Positions 1 through 6,692 of a stretch of DNA of 11,618 bases are shown piece by piece (position 1 is the first letter of the stretch; every line of letters begins with the position of its first letter). This DNA is from Deltaproteobacteria bacterium (GTDB lineage: Bacteria; Desulfobacterota_B; Binatia; UBA9968), in the NCBI GenBank assembly GCA_027297485.1, contig JAPUHZ010000257.1, positions 1 to 11,618 of the forward strand, given 5' to 3'. The notes below the pieces were generated by a model. The model was given only the letters and a program-made list of their open reading frames with translations, did no database searches and was not told where the DNA came from. Position numbers and translations under genes: made by a program.

Positions 1-1
1 G

Positions 2-454
2 TTTATGGGGGAGGGGCTGGATGAGAAGACGAAACAATTATATGAAAGAGGGAATCTTCCAGCCATATGGGGAAGTGAGGCATTTCGAGAAAGGATAAAG
101 AAAGGAATAAGAAAGAGGAGATTAGAGTACGAAATTCCCCAGATGAAACAAGAGAGGCGGGGTCCAACGTTAAGAGAAATTGAGCACGAGATTTGTCGAA
201 GTTATGGGATAGAACGGAGGGTGTTGATGAGCAAGCGGCGTGGGTATTGGAATGAGGCACGGAACGTTGCGATTTATTTGGGGCGAACAGTTGGTGGCTA
301 TAGGTTGAGGGAGATAGGGGAGAGATGGGGAGGGATGCAATATAGTTCAGCCAGTGGGATGCTTTACGCAGTGAGGAGAAAATTAGAGAAGGACCGGGTT
401 TTTATGAAAAGGGTTGAAGAGATTGAACGAAAACTCTCTAACCAACAAACGTAG
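2..454 (+). CDS. REP-associated tyrosine transposase, C-terminal part (5' end outside window)
   Basis: The reading frame is open from the left edge, and the first ATG at position 5 is probably internal, so only the C-terminal part of the protein is seen. Counting from that ATG, residues 24-36 (GSEAFRERIKKGI) and the following EIP segment match the linker seen after the Y1 transposase domain in REP-associated transposases. Residues 55-142 resemble DnaA domain IV, a helix-turn-helix DNA-binding fold: ARNVAIYL (85-92), LREIGERWGG (101-110) and YSSASGMLYAVRRKL (113-127) parallel the DnaA pattern of an 'A-R-x-x-A-x-Y-L' helix, an 'EIG..FGG' turn and the 'S-T/A-V' recognition helix. The catalytic HUH motif and tyrosine would lie upstream of the window. 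Such proteins cut and join single-stranded DNA at REP-type palindromes. The coding strand is strongly purine-rich (41 of the first 60 bases), unlike the neighbouring genes, which fits acquired DNA. The stop is TAG at 452-454. Family assignment is confident; activity cannot be judged. Confidence 0.8.
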   Translation, partial: FMGEGLDEKTKQLYERGNLPAIWGSEAFRERIKKGIRKRRLEYEIPQMKQERRGPTLREIEHEICRSYGIERRVLMSKRRGYWNEARNVAIYLGRTVGGYRLREIGERWGGMQYSSASGMLYAVRRKLEKDRVFMKRVEEIERKLSNQQT

Positions 455-499
455 ATTTGACCCCTTATCCTACCCTCAGCTTCGATTAGACCGCTCGAC

Positions 500-506
500 A
501 GGAGGT
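500..506 (+). promoter_or_regulatory. Shine-Dalgarno sequence that fixes a TTG start
   Basis: AGGAGGT at 500-506 is a full-length match to the anti-Shine-Dalgarno sequence and lies 7 nt before a TTG at 514. No ATG or GTG in the same frame is closer, so this site decides the start of the small membrane protein that follows. Confidence 0.65.
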
Positions 507-513
507 TACCACG

Positions 514-888
514 TTGGATATATCACAGCTTCAAATCGCTCTCTTTGTACTCTCATTTATTGTTGGGGGCATGATCTTGACGGTGTGGCTATTCCGCCGT
601 TTCCCCATGCAATCCTGGTTTGAGAATCGCGTAGCGTGGCTCTGTCCCAGGGATTACGTGATCGCCAATGAGACGCTTGCTCAAGCGTACCCGTATCGTT
701 ACCTGTTCATGATGTTCTTCTCCTTTCTTGGGTATTTCACCCTGCTCATCGATCTCAAGTTGGTATTCGGTTTTTCTATTTATACAAACTCACTTGTCCG
801 CTATGGCGCCTCCGTATGCGTGGCAGTCTTCGCGCTCTACACCTCCCGAATGAATGCGAGACGCCGTGGCCGGTCGGGAGATAGGTAA
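514..888 (+). CDS. Small three-helix membrane protein of unknown function
   Basis: I do not recognise this 124-residue protein. It begins at TTG (514) behind a perfect AGGAGGT site, the main argument that it is a real gene. Three hydrophobic stretches can be seen: residues about 5-27 (from LQIALFVLSF), about 63-85 (YLFMMFFSFLGYFTLL and onward) and about 94-110 (LVRYGASVCVAVFALY). The tail is basic (SRMNARRRGRSGDR), so by the positive-inside rule the C-terminus is cytoplasmic and, with three spans, the N-terminus is outside. Between the first two helices is a soluble loop of about 35 residues containing WLCP. No enzyme motif is visible. It lies 59 bp after the transposase gene and 284 bp before the MFS gene, so no operon partner is evident. 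It could be an inner-membrane protein of a small uncharacterised family. Confidence 0.6.
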   Translation: MDISQLQIALFVLSFIVGGMILTVWLFRRFPMQSWFENRVAWLCPRDYVIANETLAQAYPYRYLFMMFFSFLGYFTLLIDLKLVFGFSIYTNSLVRYGASVCVAVFALYTSRMNARRRGRSGDR

Positions 889-1172
889 CAAAAAAGTCCG
901 GGGACATGGGTTACACCTTGTGGCGTTTCGCTCAGGGCGGCTCATCCCGCGCCCCGATCGTTGTCGCTCGGATTAAATTGATTTCTCTTTCAATCCTGCC
1001 CTACAATGTCTTAACGATTATAAGTTCGAATCTCGCTCTCCTCTACCCATTCATTGACAGCAGAAAGAGGTTCAAGATAGATAGAGTCTGTCGCTGAAGA
1101 AATGTCGTAGGGGCGTTTATCGGCTTCGAACCCTATTTCCTTACCGACTTTCATCGAGAGCATCTCACTTGC
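889..1172. other. Intergenic region, no convincing gene
   Basis: This 284-bp gap separates the small membrane protein from the MFS gene. It begins with an A-run followed by the short inverted pair GTCC-GG-GGAC (897-906). A 63-codon open frame (906-1097) has no plausible ribosome binding site and no recognisable content, so I do not call it a gene. Around 1024-1048 the sequence GTTCGAATCTCGC looks like a tRNA T-loop, but no matching stem or acceptor strand is present upstream. A weak promoter candidate lies at 1054-1083. Confidence 0.5.
1054..1083 (+). promoter_or_regulatory. Weak sigma70-type promoter candidate for the MFS gene
   Basis: A perfect -35 hexamer TTGACA at 1054-1059 is followed after 18 nt by TAGATA at 1078-1083, which matches only three of six consensus -10 positions. 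A transcript from here would carry a leader of about 80 nt before the ATG at 1173. The position suits the downstream gene, but the -10 is poor and the call is tentative. Confidence 0.25.
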
Positions 1173-2417
1173 ATGTCTGAGGTTACGACCACCCGGGACA
1201 AATTACGTTGGACCATCCTGGCTCTGATCAGCGTCTCGCATATCATCGGTGCCGTTGCCCAATATGGAATCAACACTCTTGCTCCCTTCTATCAGCAGGA
1301 TCTCCAGCTCTCCCGCGCCCAGATTGGTCTCTTCTTCACCGCATTCTACCTGGGGATGGCCGGCCTCTCTTTTGCAGCTGGATGGTTGGCAGACCGCCTC
1401 GGGGTTCGGGCAACTGCTCTGGGCGGCCATCTGGTTTTGGGGTTCTGCACTATAGCGGCAGCCCTGGCGCCGTCTTTTGCCTGGGCGTTCTTCAGTTTTT
1501 TCCTGGCCGGTTTGGGCTACAGCTTCCTTAATCCGGCCTCGACCAAAGGGGTAATGGCGTGGTTCTACCGCGATGAGCGGGCGACTGCCATGGGGATCAA
1601 ACAGACCGGTGTTCCTGCAGGGGGCGTAGTTGCGGCTCTAGTCGGACCATTCCTTGTACTGTTTTCAGGATGGCGAATGGCATTGGCCGGCTTTGGAATC
1701 ATCAATCTGCTCTTCGGAATTTTCTTTTGGATGCTTTGGCGTGAACCTGTCGACGGGTCAGGTAGCGCAGATCAGGCGTTGTCCTCATCTCAACAGGTCA
1801 AAGGGATTCCAAAATTGAAAAGCCTCCTAACGGTTAGTCTCGGCACAGTCGTTCTTCTTGTGGGGCAAATGTCGCTCCTAACTTATATCCCCTTATATTT
1901 GAAAGAAATCATGGGATTCTCGCCTTACAGGGCTAGCCAAGCCCTGGCGATAATCCAGGCCGGGGCAATGGTGGGCCGAATCGGATGGGGTATGGTGAGC
2001 GATCGGCTTTTTGATGGGCGACGCAAAATCGTTCTGGTCCTGATAGGGTCTCTCGCGGTTGTACTCTCTTTAACCTTAGGTCTAATCCCTTCAACTATTT
2101 CCCTTTATATTTTGATGCCGTTGATTTTCTTGGCTGGGCTCTCCATGGTCGGACATCAAGGTGTTTCCTATGCCCTGATTGCCGAATTGGCTGGAAAAGC
2201 CCGGACCGGGACAGCTCTTGGAATCGTGCTCACGATCAATTCGGTGGGGGCGATCTTCGGCACTCCTCTGTTCGGCTATGTGGTAGATGTGTCCGGCTCT
2301 TACTCATCCGCCTGGCTTGCCCTTGCGGGAACAATGTTTTTGGGTGTTCTGGCCTTAAGCTTATTTTTGAAAGAGCCGATAGAAGATCGAAGCAATACGT
2401 TTTCTCTAAAAGCTTAA
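1173..2417 (+). CDS. Major facilitator superfamily (MFS) transporter
   Basis: A 414-residue inner-membrane permease of the usual MFS size with about 12 hydrophobic segments. The first half carries motif A in the loop after helix 2 (GWLADRLGVRA, residues 70-80), and the second half repeats it (GWGMVSDRLFDGRRK, 271-285). Between the halves, residues 190-214 form a hydrophilic linker (from EPVDGSGSADQ), the expected central cytoplasmic loop. GIKQTGVPAGG (141-151) in the helix 5 region is typical of anion/organic-acid type members (MFS_1, near the cyanate/ACS type). The substrate cannot be read from sequence; an organic anion is a guess. The ATG at 1173 is chosen because the next in-frame ATG falls at residue 62, inside the transmembrane region. 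Its ribosome binding site is poor: only GAGAG about 12 nt upstream. It ends 17 bp from the stop of the convergent quinone oxidoreductase gene. Confidence 0.9.
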   Translation: MSEVTTTRDKLRWTILALISVSHIIGAVAQYGINTLAPFYQQDLQLSRAQIGLFFTAFYLGMAGLSFAAGWLADRLGVRATALGGHLVLGFCTIAAALAPSFAWAFFSFFLAGLGYSFLNPASTKGVMAWFYRDERATAMGIKQTGVPAGGVVAALVGPFLVLFSGWRMALAGFGIINLLFGIFFWMLWREPVDGSGSADQALSSSQQVKGIPKLKSLLTVSLGTVVLLVGQMSLLTYIPLYLKEIMGFSPYRASQALAIIQAGAMVGRIGWGMVSDRLFDGRRKIVLVLIGSLAVVLSLTLGLIPSTISLYILMPLIFLAGLSMVGHQGVSYALIAELAGKARTGTALGIVLTINSVGAIFGTPLFGYVVDVSGSYSSAWLALAGTMFLGVLALSLFLKEPIEDRSNTFSLKA

Positions 2418-2434
2418 CTATCGAGAAGGCTCGT

Positions 2435-3403
2435 TTACAGGGTCAACAGAACCTTGCCGGTGGTCTTTCGGCCTTCTAGCTGGCGGTGGGCCTCGGCTGC
2501 CTCTGCCAGAGGAAAGGTCTTGTCGATGCGGAGCGTTAGTTCCCCCGCAGCGACCCAGTTAAAGAGATCGCTGGTGCGTTGAAGCAGCTCCTTCCTATCA
2601 GTCATATAATGCAACAGACTTGGCCTCGTCACAAAGAGAGATCCTTTCCCTGCCAGATTTCCTAGGTCGAATAGTGGGACCGGCCCGCTGGACTGTCCGA
2701 ACAGGATCATATATCCCCGTGGCCTCAGGCAGTCGAGGCTCTTTACAAAGGTGCTCTGGCCCACAGAGTCGTAAACCACATGAACCCCGCGGCCATTCGT
2801 TAGCCTTTTTACTTCAGCCGCAAAATCAGTTTGGGTGTAGAGGATAATCTCATCTGCGCCGGCCTCCTTGGCCAGGTGGGCCTTTTCCTCGGTCGAGACC
2901 GTGCCAAAGACCGTCGCGCCCAGACGCTTTGCCACTTGGATAAGGAGTAGTCCGACCCCGCCGGCCGCCGCATGGACTAGCGCCGTTTCCCCTTTTTTAA
3001 GAGGGTAGGTACTGTAAGCCAGGTAATGAGCTGTCATTCCCTGGAGCATGACTGCCGCGGCCGACCGAGTGTCGAGAGTTCGAGGAAGGGGGACCAGCTT
3101 CCAAGCAGGCACGACCGCGTACTCCGCGTACGAACCCGGCTCCATCGCATAAGCTACACGGTCGCCTTCCTTGACTTCTGTGACGTTGGGCCCTACGGCA
3201 TCAACAACGCCTGCGCCCTCTCTACCCAAGGTGAACGGTACTGTGAGCGGATAGAGGCCGGTGCGCTGATAGATATCAATATAGTTTAAGCCTATAGCCT
3301 CAATCTTGACCCGCGCCTCTTCTGCTCCCGGCTCAGGCGGAGGAATATCTTCATAACGGAGGACGTCAGGACCTCCATACTCGTGAACACGGATTGCTTT
3401 CAT
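2435..3403 (-). CDS. qorA: NADPH:quinone oxidoreductase, zinc-independent MDR family
   Basis: A 322-residue cytoplasmic oxidoreductase of the medium-chain dehydrogenase/reductase superfamily, close in length and motifs to quinone reductase Qor/QorA, which reduces quinones with NADPH. The N-terminal GroES-like domain contains [14 protein letters not shown] (39-52), the signature of quinone oxidoreductases, and LGREGAGVV (59-67). The Rossmann domain carries the nucleotide-binding AAAGGVG (145-151), followed by QVAKRLGA (156-163). The Cys/His ligands of the catalytic zinc and of the structural zinc in alcohol dehydrogenases are absent, which supports the zinc-independent class. The start has a good AAAGGAGA site at 3408-3415, 4 nt before the ATG. 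It is the last leftward gene, 198 bp downstream of the MBL gene, and the gap holds three hairpins, so it is probably transcribed separately. Electron acceptor and physiological role are inferred from family only. Confidence 0.9.
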   Translation of the reverse strand: MKAIRVHEYGGPDVLRYEDIPPPEPGAEEARVKIEAIGLNYIDIYQRTGLYPLTVPFTLGREGAGVVDAVGPNVTEVKEGDRVAYAMEPGSYAEYAVVPAWKLVPLPRTLDTRSAAAVMLQGMTAHYLAYSTYPLKKGETALVHAAAGGVGLLLIQVAKRLGATVFGTVSTEEKAHLAKEAGADEIILYTQTDFAAEVKRLTNGRGVHVVYDSVGQSTFVKSLDCLRPRGYMILFGQSSGPVPLFDLGNLAGKGSLFVTRPSLLHYMTDRKELLQRTSDLFNWVAAGELTLRIDKTFPLAEAAEAHRQLEGRKTTGKVLLTL

Positions 3404-3447
3404 AGTTTCTCCTTTGTCTTAAGGTTTTGATTTGAATATTAGCATAC

Positions 3448-3465
3448 CCCGCGGCTAGCCGCGGG
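3448..3465. repeat. Perfect 18-bp palindrome
   Basis: CCCGCGGCTAGCCGCGGG is its own reverse complement and could fold as a 7-bp GC-rich stem with a CTAG loop. It lies in the gap between the MBL and quinone oxidoreductase genes. No T-run follows on either strand, so it is not a classic Rho-independent terminator. It is the first of three adjacent hairpins and looks like a REP-type unit, but no second copy occurs in this window. Confidence 0.6.
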
Positions 3466-3484
3466 CACATAACCGATGGGGTTT

Positions 3485-3517
3485 CCAAAGGGGAGAAGCG
3501 GCAGCTCTTCCCTTTGG
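3485..3517. repeat. Second intergenic hairpin
   Basis: CCAAAGGG at 3485-3492 pairs perfectly with CCCTTTGG at 3510-3517. The 17 bases between can partly extend the stem by further pairing (GAGAAG against CTCTT with mismatches). It sits 19 bp from the palindrome on one side and 2 bp from the third hairpin on the other. No T-run is present. Confidence 0.5.
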
Positions 3518-3519
3518 TC

Positions 3520-3546
3520 GGCCACGGGGTTTCAAATCCCGTGGCC
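3520..3546. repeat. Third intergenic hairpin, 9-bp perfect stem
   Basis: GGCCACGGG at 3520-3528 pairs with CCCGTGGCC at 3538-3546 across a 9-base loop (GTTTCAAAT). The loop resembles a tRNA T-loop, but the stem register and the surroundings do not fit a tRNA. In the leftward direction it is the first hairpin after the MBL stop codon (55 bp downstream), so it could protect the 3' end of the operon transcript. No T-run follows. Confidence 0.55.
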
Positions 3547-3601
3547 GATATAATTCGATTAGCTGAATACCCGAGAAATATCAACCGATCTGGAAACAGT
3601 C

Positions 3602-4405
3602 TCAACGGGAGTTCCAGGAGAGGACAACAACCTTTGTGGGCTGGGGAAGCCCTTTCTTGGAGATCTTGAGGATAGGCCCGTTGATTTTCCTGACCCGTGG
3701 ATTTCCCTGTGTGTACTCTTCGACTGCACTTTCCCACGAATAGTGCATCGGAATGGCAATTCGAGGACTAACTTGTCTTGTTACTACCCGTGCCTCATTG
3801 GCTGTGACGGTGTATCTCCCGCCCGCTATGGGAACGAGCAGGATATCAATCTTCCCCAGCATTTTAAGCTGTACGGGGGTTAAGCGGTGGCCGAGGTCTC
3901 CCAGATGGGCGATGCAAATATCATCGACGCGGAAGACAAAGATGGCGTTTTTACCCCTTTGCATCCCCTGGCTCTTATCGTGATAAGCCGGGACCGTGTA
4001 GACGGAGATGTCCCTGATGATCGTATGGATTGCCTTCCAGTTGTCATCGGATCGGGTTAACCCTTCGAGGACTACGGGAGTTCCCCGGGCCATCCAGATA
4101 TTGCTGTGGGGGGCGTGGTTGTGACTTGTCGTAACGATGTGTTGGGGAAGAGTGGGCCAGGGTAAGTAATCCCGTATATGCGGATCTGTAAGGATGCGAG
4201 TCCCTTTTGAAGAGGTGATTTGAAATGTCACATGGCCGAACCATTCGATGAGAATAGAATCCCCATTGCCGGTTGCTATCCTGGTGAGGGGTCGCTGAAC
4301 CAGTTCGATCTCATGGCAAAAGCTCTGGCCGCTCGAAGGGAGCAGGATGATGGATGCCCATACTAAGAAGATCGTGAAACTTTTCCCGTGCCGTCCTCGG
4401 CCCAT
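3602..4405 (-). CDS. Exported metallo-beta-lactamase-fold protein with altered metal motif
   Basis: A 267-residue protein with an N-terminal Sec-type signal: basic residues 1-8, a hydrophobic core about 10-23 (FTIFLVWASIILLP), then SSGQS before the mature part. The rest follows the UlaG/YtkL-like MBL pattern (Lactamase_B_3 type): WFGHVTFQI (55-63), ILTDPH (71-76), SHNHAPH (94-100), VPAYHD (138-143), IAHLGD (165-170) and IPMHY (218-222). These would supply metal ligands H95, H97, H100, H142, D170 and H221. The canonical motif is HxHxDH; here Pro (residue 99) stands where the Asp that binds the second metal is expected. The protein may therefore bind one metal or be non-hydrolytic. It starts 18 bp after the second vWA gene, with GAGGA at 4410-4414, so it is very likely the last gene of that operon. 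The substrate is unknown. Confidence 0.8.
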   Translation of the reverse strand: MGRGRHGKSFTIFLVWASIILLPSSGQSFCHEIELVQRPLTRIATGNGDSILIEWFGHVTFQITSSKGTRILTDPHIRDYLPWPTLPQHIVTTSHNHAPHSNIWMARGTPVVLEGLTRSDDNWKAIHTIIRDISVYTVPAYHDKSQGMQRGKNAIFVFRVDDICIAHLGDLGHRLTPVQLKMLGKIDILLVPIAGGRYTVTANEARVVTRQVSPRIAIPMHYSWESAVEEYTQGNPRVRKINGPILKISKKGLPQPTKVVVLSWNSR

Positions 4406-4423
4406 GGTTTCCTCACTCTTGTC

Positions 4424-6688
4424 TTAGACGAACCCCCAGCTTCGCCGCAGCCACCATTCGCTTCCCAGGAGCAGTAGGATGAGGGCTATGATCCAAGGGG
4501 TGTTCCACAATTGGATCTGGCGTCGCTCGACGATCTCAGAGGGGGTGAGGCTCTCCAGTTTTGCTGCGATGCGTTTCAGGCTATTCTCGTTCCATTCGGA
4601 AATCGGGATAAACTCTCCGTGGCTCACCTTGGCTATTTGCTTCAGGAGGTCGGGTCGAGGTCTCCCGTCTTCTGTTTCCCCATAGGGAAAGGCTACCAGA
4701 AAATTCTTTCTGTCCCTTCCGAGGGGTATGCCGGCCAGATGGGCCTCCGCCTCCAGCCGGTAAGAACCCTCCCTTGTCGGAGTAAATTCTGCGCTGTATT
4801 CTCCCTCTTCCGTTTCCGGGAGGACCTCGAGGGGGATGGGTTCTCCCTCAGGGCCGATGATCCGGAGTTGAAGTGTGGCGTGGGCAGCCGGGGTAAAATC
4901 ATCTTTCAGCACTCGAACCTTAAAATCCATTTTTTCTCCTGGCCTCCTGAAACCACCGATGGATCGTATCTGCACCTGCTCGAATGAGGGCTCTTGGACG
5001 AGCCAGCGCACCGCTTGGCGGATCAGCTTCAGGTGATTTTGCGGGCTTTTTTTCCCTCCGACGGCAATAAAATTCCAGCGCCAGATGTCATCGCTCATCA
5101 GTGCCAAGGTACGGCCTTTGCCGAACTTTCCCACGGTTAATAGGGGAGGTCCGCCGCTAGCGCCGTTCGGTGCGGCCAAGAGGAGCGCCTCCCCTTTGGC
5201 TCGAAGGACCCGGTTGAAGGTCGTCAGGGGAGGCATATTTTTCCATGCCTCTTCGTTGGCCTGGGGGTCGGGGAGGAGACGAGTGATGGGATGGGCTTTG
5301 CCCGAGGCTGTCAAAACCCCACGCAGGCGGGTTCCCGTTTCATATCGCCCTTTGCCGTCCAGCTCGACGGGCAAAACCTCACGCAGTGGGCTCACTCCGT
5401 ATCCCCCGCTGTCAAAAGAGCGAATTCCTCCCAGCATGGCAAGCCCACCCCCCTCGCGGACAAAGTCCCTGAGTTTTTCCAGATAGGAGATATTGAAGTA
5501 AAAGCGATAGGAGAAGTCGTCAAGAAAGACTAAATCAAAATTCTTAAGTTCCTTTAAAAAAATCTCATCGATTGGGAACGGGATCAGGCTGAGCCGATTT
5601 TCTGGGACATCCACAGAATCGGTAGGGGCTCTGAGAAAGACAAAGGAGACGAGATCGACAGAGGGGTCTTGCTTTAGGGCTATGCGCAGGAAACGATAGT
5701 TCCAAGAGGGAGAGCCGGAGAGGGTGAGAACTCTGATCTTATCGCGTCGGACATTGATATTAAATCCTCTGTGGTTATTTTGGGTGATCTGCTCGCCTGC
5801 CTGGGGAGGGAGGCTTAGGGTGAAGCTGTGGGGGCCGATCTCCTTAGGGATGTAAGTCAGGGTCACCCGTTGTTCGAAGGGGTCGCGATCAATGGTTATG
5901 GGGCGACTGGAGATCAAGTTCCTACCTCGATTGAAATAGAGCGGGACGGTATTACCGGCAAGGCCGTAAGCCTGGATGGTAAAGTCGAGCTTCACCTCTC
6001 TCCCCCGAAAAGCAAACTCTGGAACGCTGAGATCGGCTATGCGGAGCTCCGTAAAGCCCTTGGTCTCGCCCGCACCGACGGTAAAGATAGGCAGAGGGAA
6101 CGAGGCAAAATCTCCTATTGATTGGTTTTCTCCGTTGGCTATTCCGTCGCTGAAGAGGATGATCCCGCCCTGAGTTCCGGCATCTCGCCCGGCCTCCCGT
6201 AAGGCCTCGAAGAGTCGGCTGCCTCTGCCCTGGGCCGCAAGTTGGGGAAGGGATGCAGGTCCTATCGTTTCGAGGCTTGTGCCGAACTGGTACAATCGAA
6301 GGTCGTAGTCTCGCGCCAGTCTCTGGATCAAGGGCTCTTTTCCCTCTAAGAGTTTCTCTTTGACCAGGTCCATCCGGCTCTTCCCCGGCCTCCCATCTTG
6401 ACTCTGGTCTGGACTCGCAGGAAAGCCCATGCTCTGTGAGGTGTCCAGGAGGAGCGTCAAGGGACGGCGCAGCTTGGTTACTCGCCTCTCCACCAAGCCG
6501 GGACTGAAGAGGAAAAAAATCAGTAAAGCGTAAACCAAGCCCCTGAGGGAAATTAACAGCCAGCTCTGTAGTGTGCTTAAACGCTGCTTGAGGCTTAGGA
6601 ACTGGTAAACGAGAAGAGCCAATGTTCCTAAGGCTATGAGCAGGATGGCCCACCAGGGAATCGCGCCGGCAAAAAAGAGATCGTTCAT
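4424..6688 (-). CDS. Membrane-anchored vWA / GATase1-like protein
   Basis: A 754-residue inner-membrane protein. Helices at about 10-32 and 45-62 precede a von Willebrand A domain whose metal-binding MIDAS motif is DTSQS (82-86) with SDG at 180-182; the middle MIDAS residue appears to be Ser157 (GRGSRLF) rather than Thr. Beta-rich segments (about 220-312) lead to a class I glutamine amidotransferase-like domain (about 318-445; VLTLSGSPSWNYRFLRIAL starts it, GGGLAMLGG at 413-421 is its core). The position where an active amidotransferase has its nucleophilic Cys reads LGGIRS, so it should be inactive. A second beta-rich region (about 565-665) precedes the third helix (730-742). The final LRRSWGFV suits a cytoplasmic C-terminus, which puts the long middle part in the periplasm. 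The gene starts 4 nt after the DUF4159 stop; AGGT just before that gap is a usable ribosome site. Proteins of this type occur in MoxR/DUF58/Bat clusters. Function unknown. Confidence 0.85.
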   Translation of the reverse strand: MNDLFFAGAIPWWAILLIALGTLALLVYQFLSLKQRLSTLQSWLLISLRGLVYALLIFFLFSPGLVERRVTKLRRPLTLLLDTSQSMGFPASPDQSQDGRPGKSRMDLVKEKLLEGKEPLIQRLARDYDLRLYQFGTSLETIGPASLPQLAAQGRGSRLFEALREAGRDAGTQGGIILFSDGIANGENQSIGDFASFPLPIFTVGAGETKGFTELRIADLSVPEFAFRGREVKLDFTIQAYGLAGNTVPLYFNRGRNLISSRPITIDRDPFEQRVTLTYIPKEIGPHSFTLSLPPQAGEQITQNNHRGFNINVRRDKIRVLTLSGSPSWNYRFLRIALKQDPSVDLVSFVFLRAPTDSVDVPENRLSLIPFPIDEIFLKELKNFDLVFLDDFSYRFYFNISYLEKLRDFVREGGGLAMLGGIRSFDSGGYGVSPLREVLPVELDGKGRYETGTRLRGVLTASGKAHPITRLLPDPQANEEAWKNMPPLTTFNRVLRAKGEALLLAAPNGASGGPPLLTVGKFGKGRTLALMSDDIWRWNFIAVGGKKSPQNHLKLIRQAVRWLVQEPSFEQVQIRSIGGFRRPGEKMDFKVRVLKDDFTPAAHATLQLRIIGPEGEPIPLEVLPETEEGEYSAEFTPTREGSYRLEAEAHLAGIPLGRDRKNFLVAFPYGETEDGRPRPDLLKQIAKVSHGEFIPISEWNENSLKRIAAKLESLTPSEIVERRQIQLWNTPWIIALILLLLGSEWWLRRSWGFV

Positions 6689-6692
6689 GCTT

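Noticed and set aside
1020..1048. tRNA-like T-loop GTTCGAATCTCGC
   Set aside because: The five bases before the loop do not pair with those after it, and no acceptor or anticodon arm is found upstream at the expected distance.
906..1097. 63-codon open frame in the intergenic gap
   Set aside because: It has no plausible ribosome binding site, no recognisable motif and an odd composition; it overlaps the promoter candidate for the MFS gene.
2418..2434. Small stem CGAG-AAGG-CTCG between the convergent MFS and quinone oxidoreductase genes, considered as a bidirectional terminator
   Set aside because: Four base pairs and no proper T-run are too weak to call.
3520..3546. TTCAAAT loop suggesting a tRNA T-arm
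   Set aside because: The stem is nine pairs long and out of register with a T-arm, and the rest of a tRNA is absent.
3441..3560. CRISPR array or direct-repeat cluster
   Set aside because: The three hairpins differ in sequence and spacing; there are no regular direct repeats.
3366..3737. 123-codon minus-strand frame across the hairpin gap
   Set aside because: It overlaps two confident genes in other frames, and its middle part translates the hairpins; composition is not protein-like.
5085..5486. 133-codon open frame on the plus strand inside the 754-residue vWA gene
   Set aside because: It is an antisense shadow of a clear gene with membrane and vWA domains; no start signal or family similarity.
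5952..6653. 233-codon minus-strand frame inside the vWA gene
   Set aside because: It is a shifted-frame shadow, rich in Arg, Pro and Ser with low-complexity character; the main frame carries the MIDAS motif and membrane helices.
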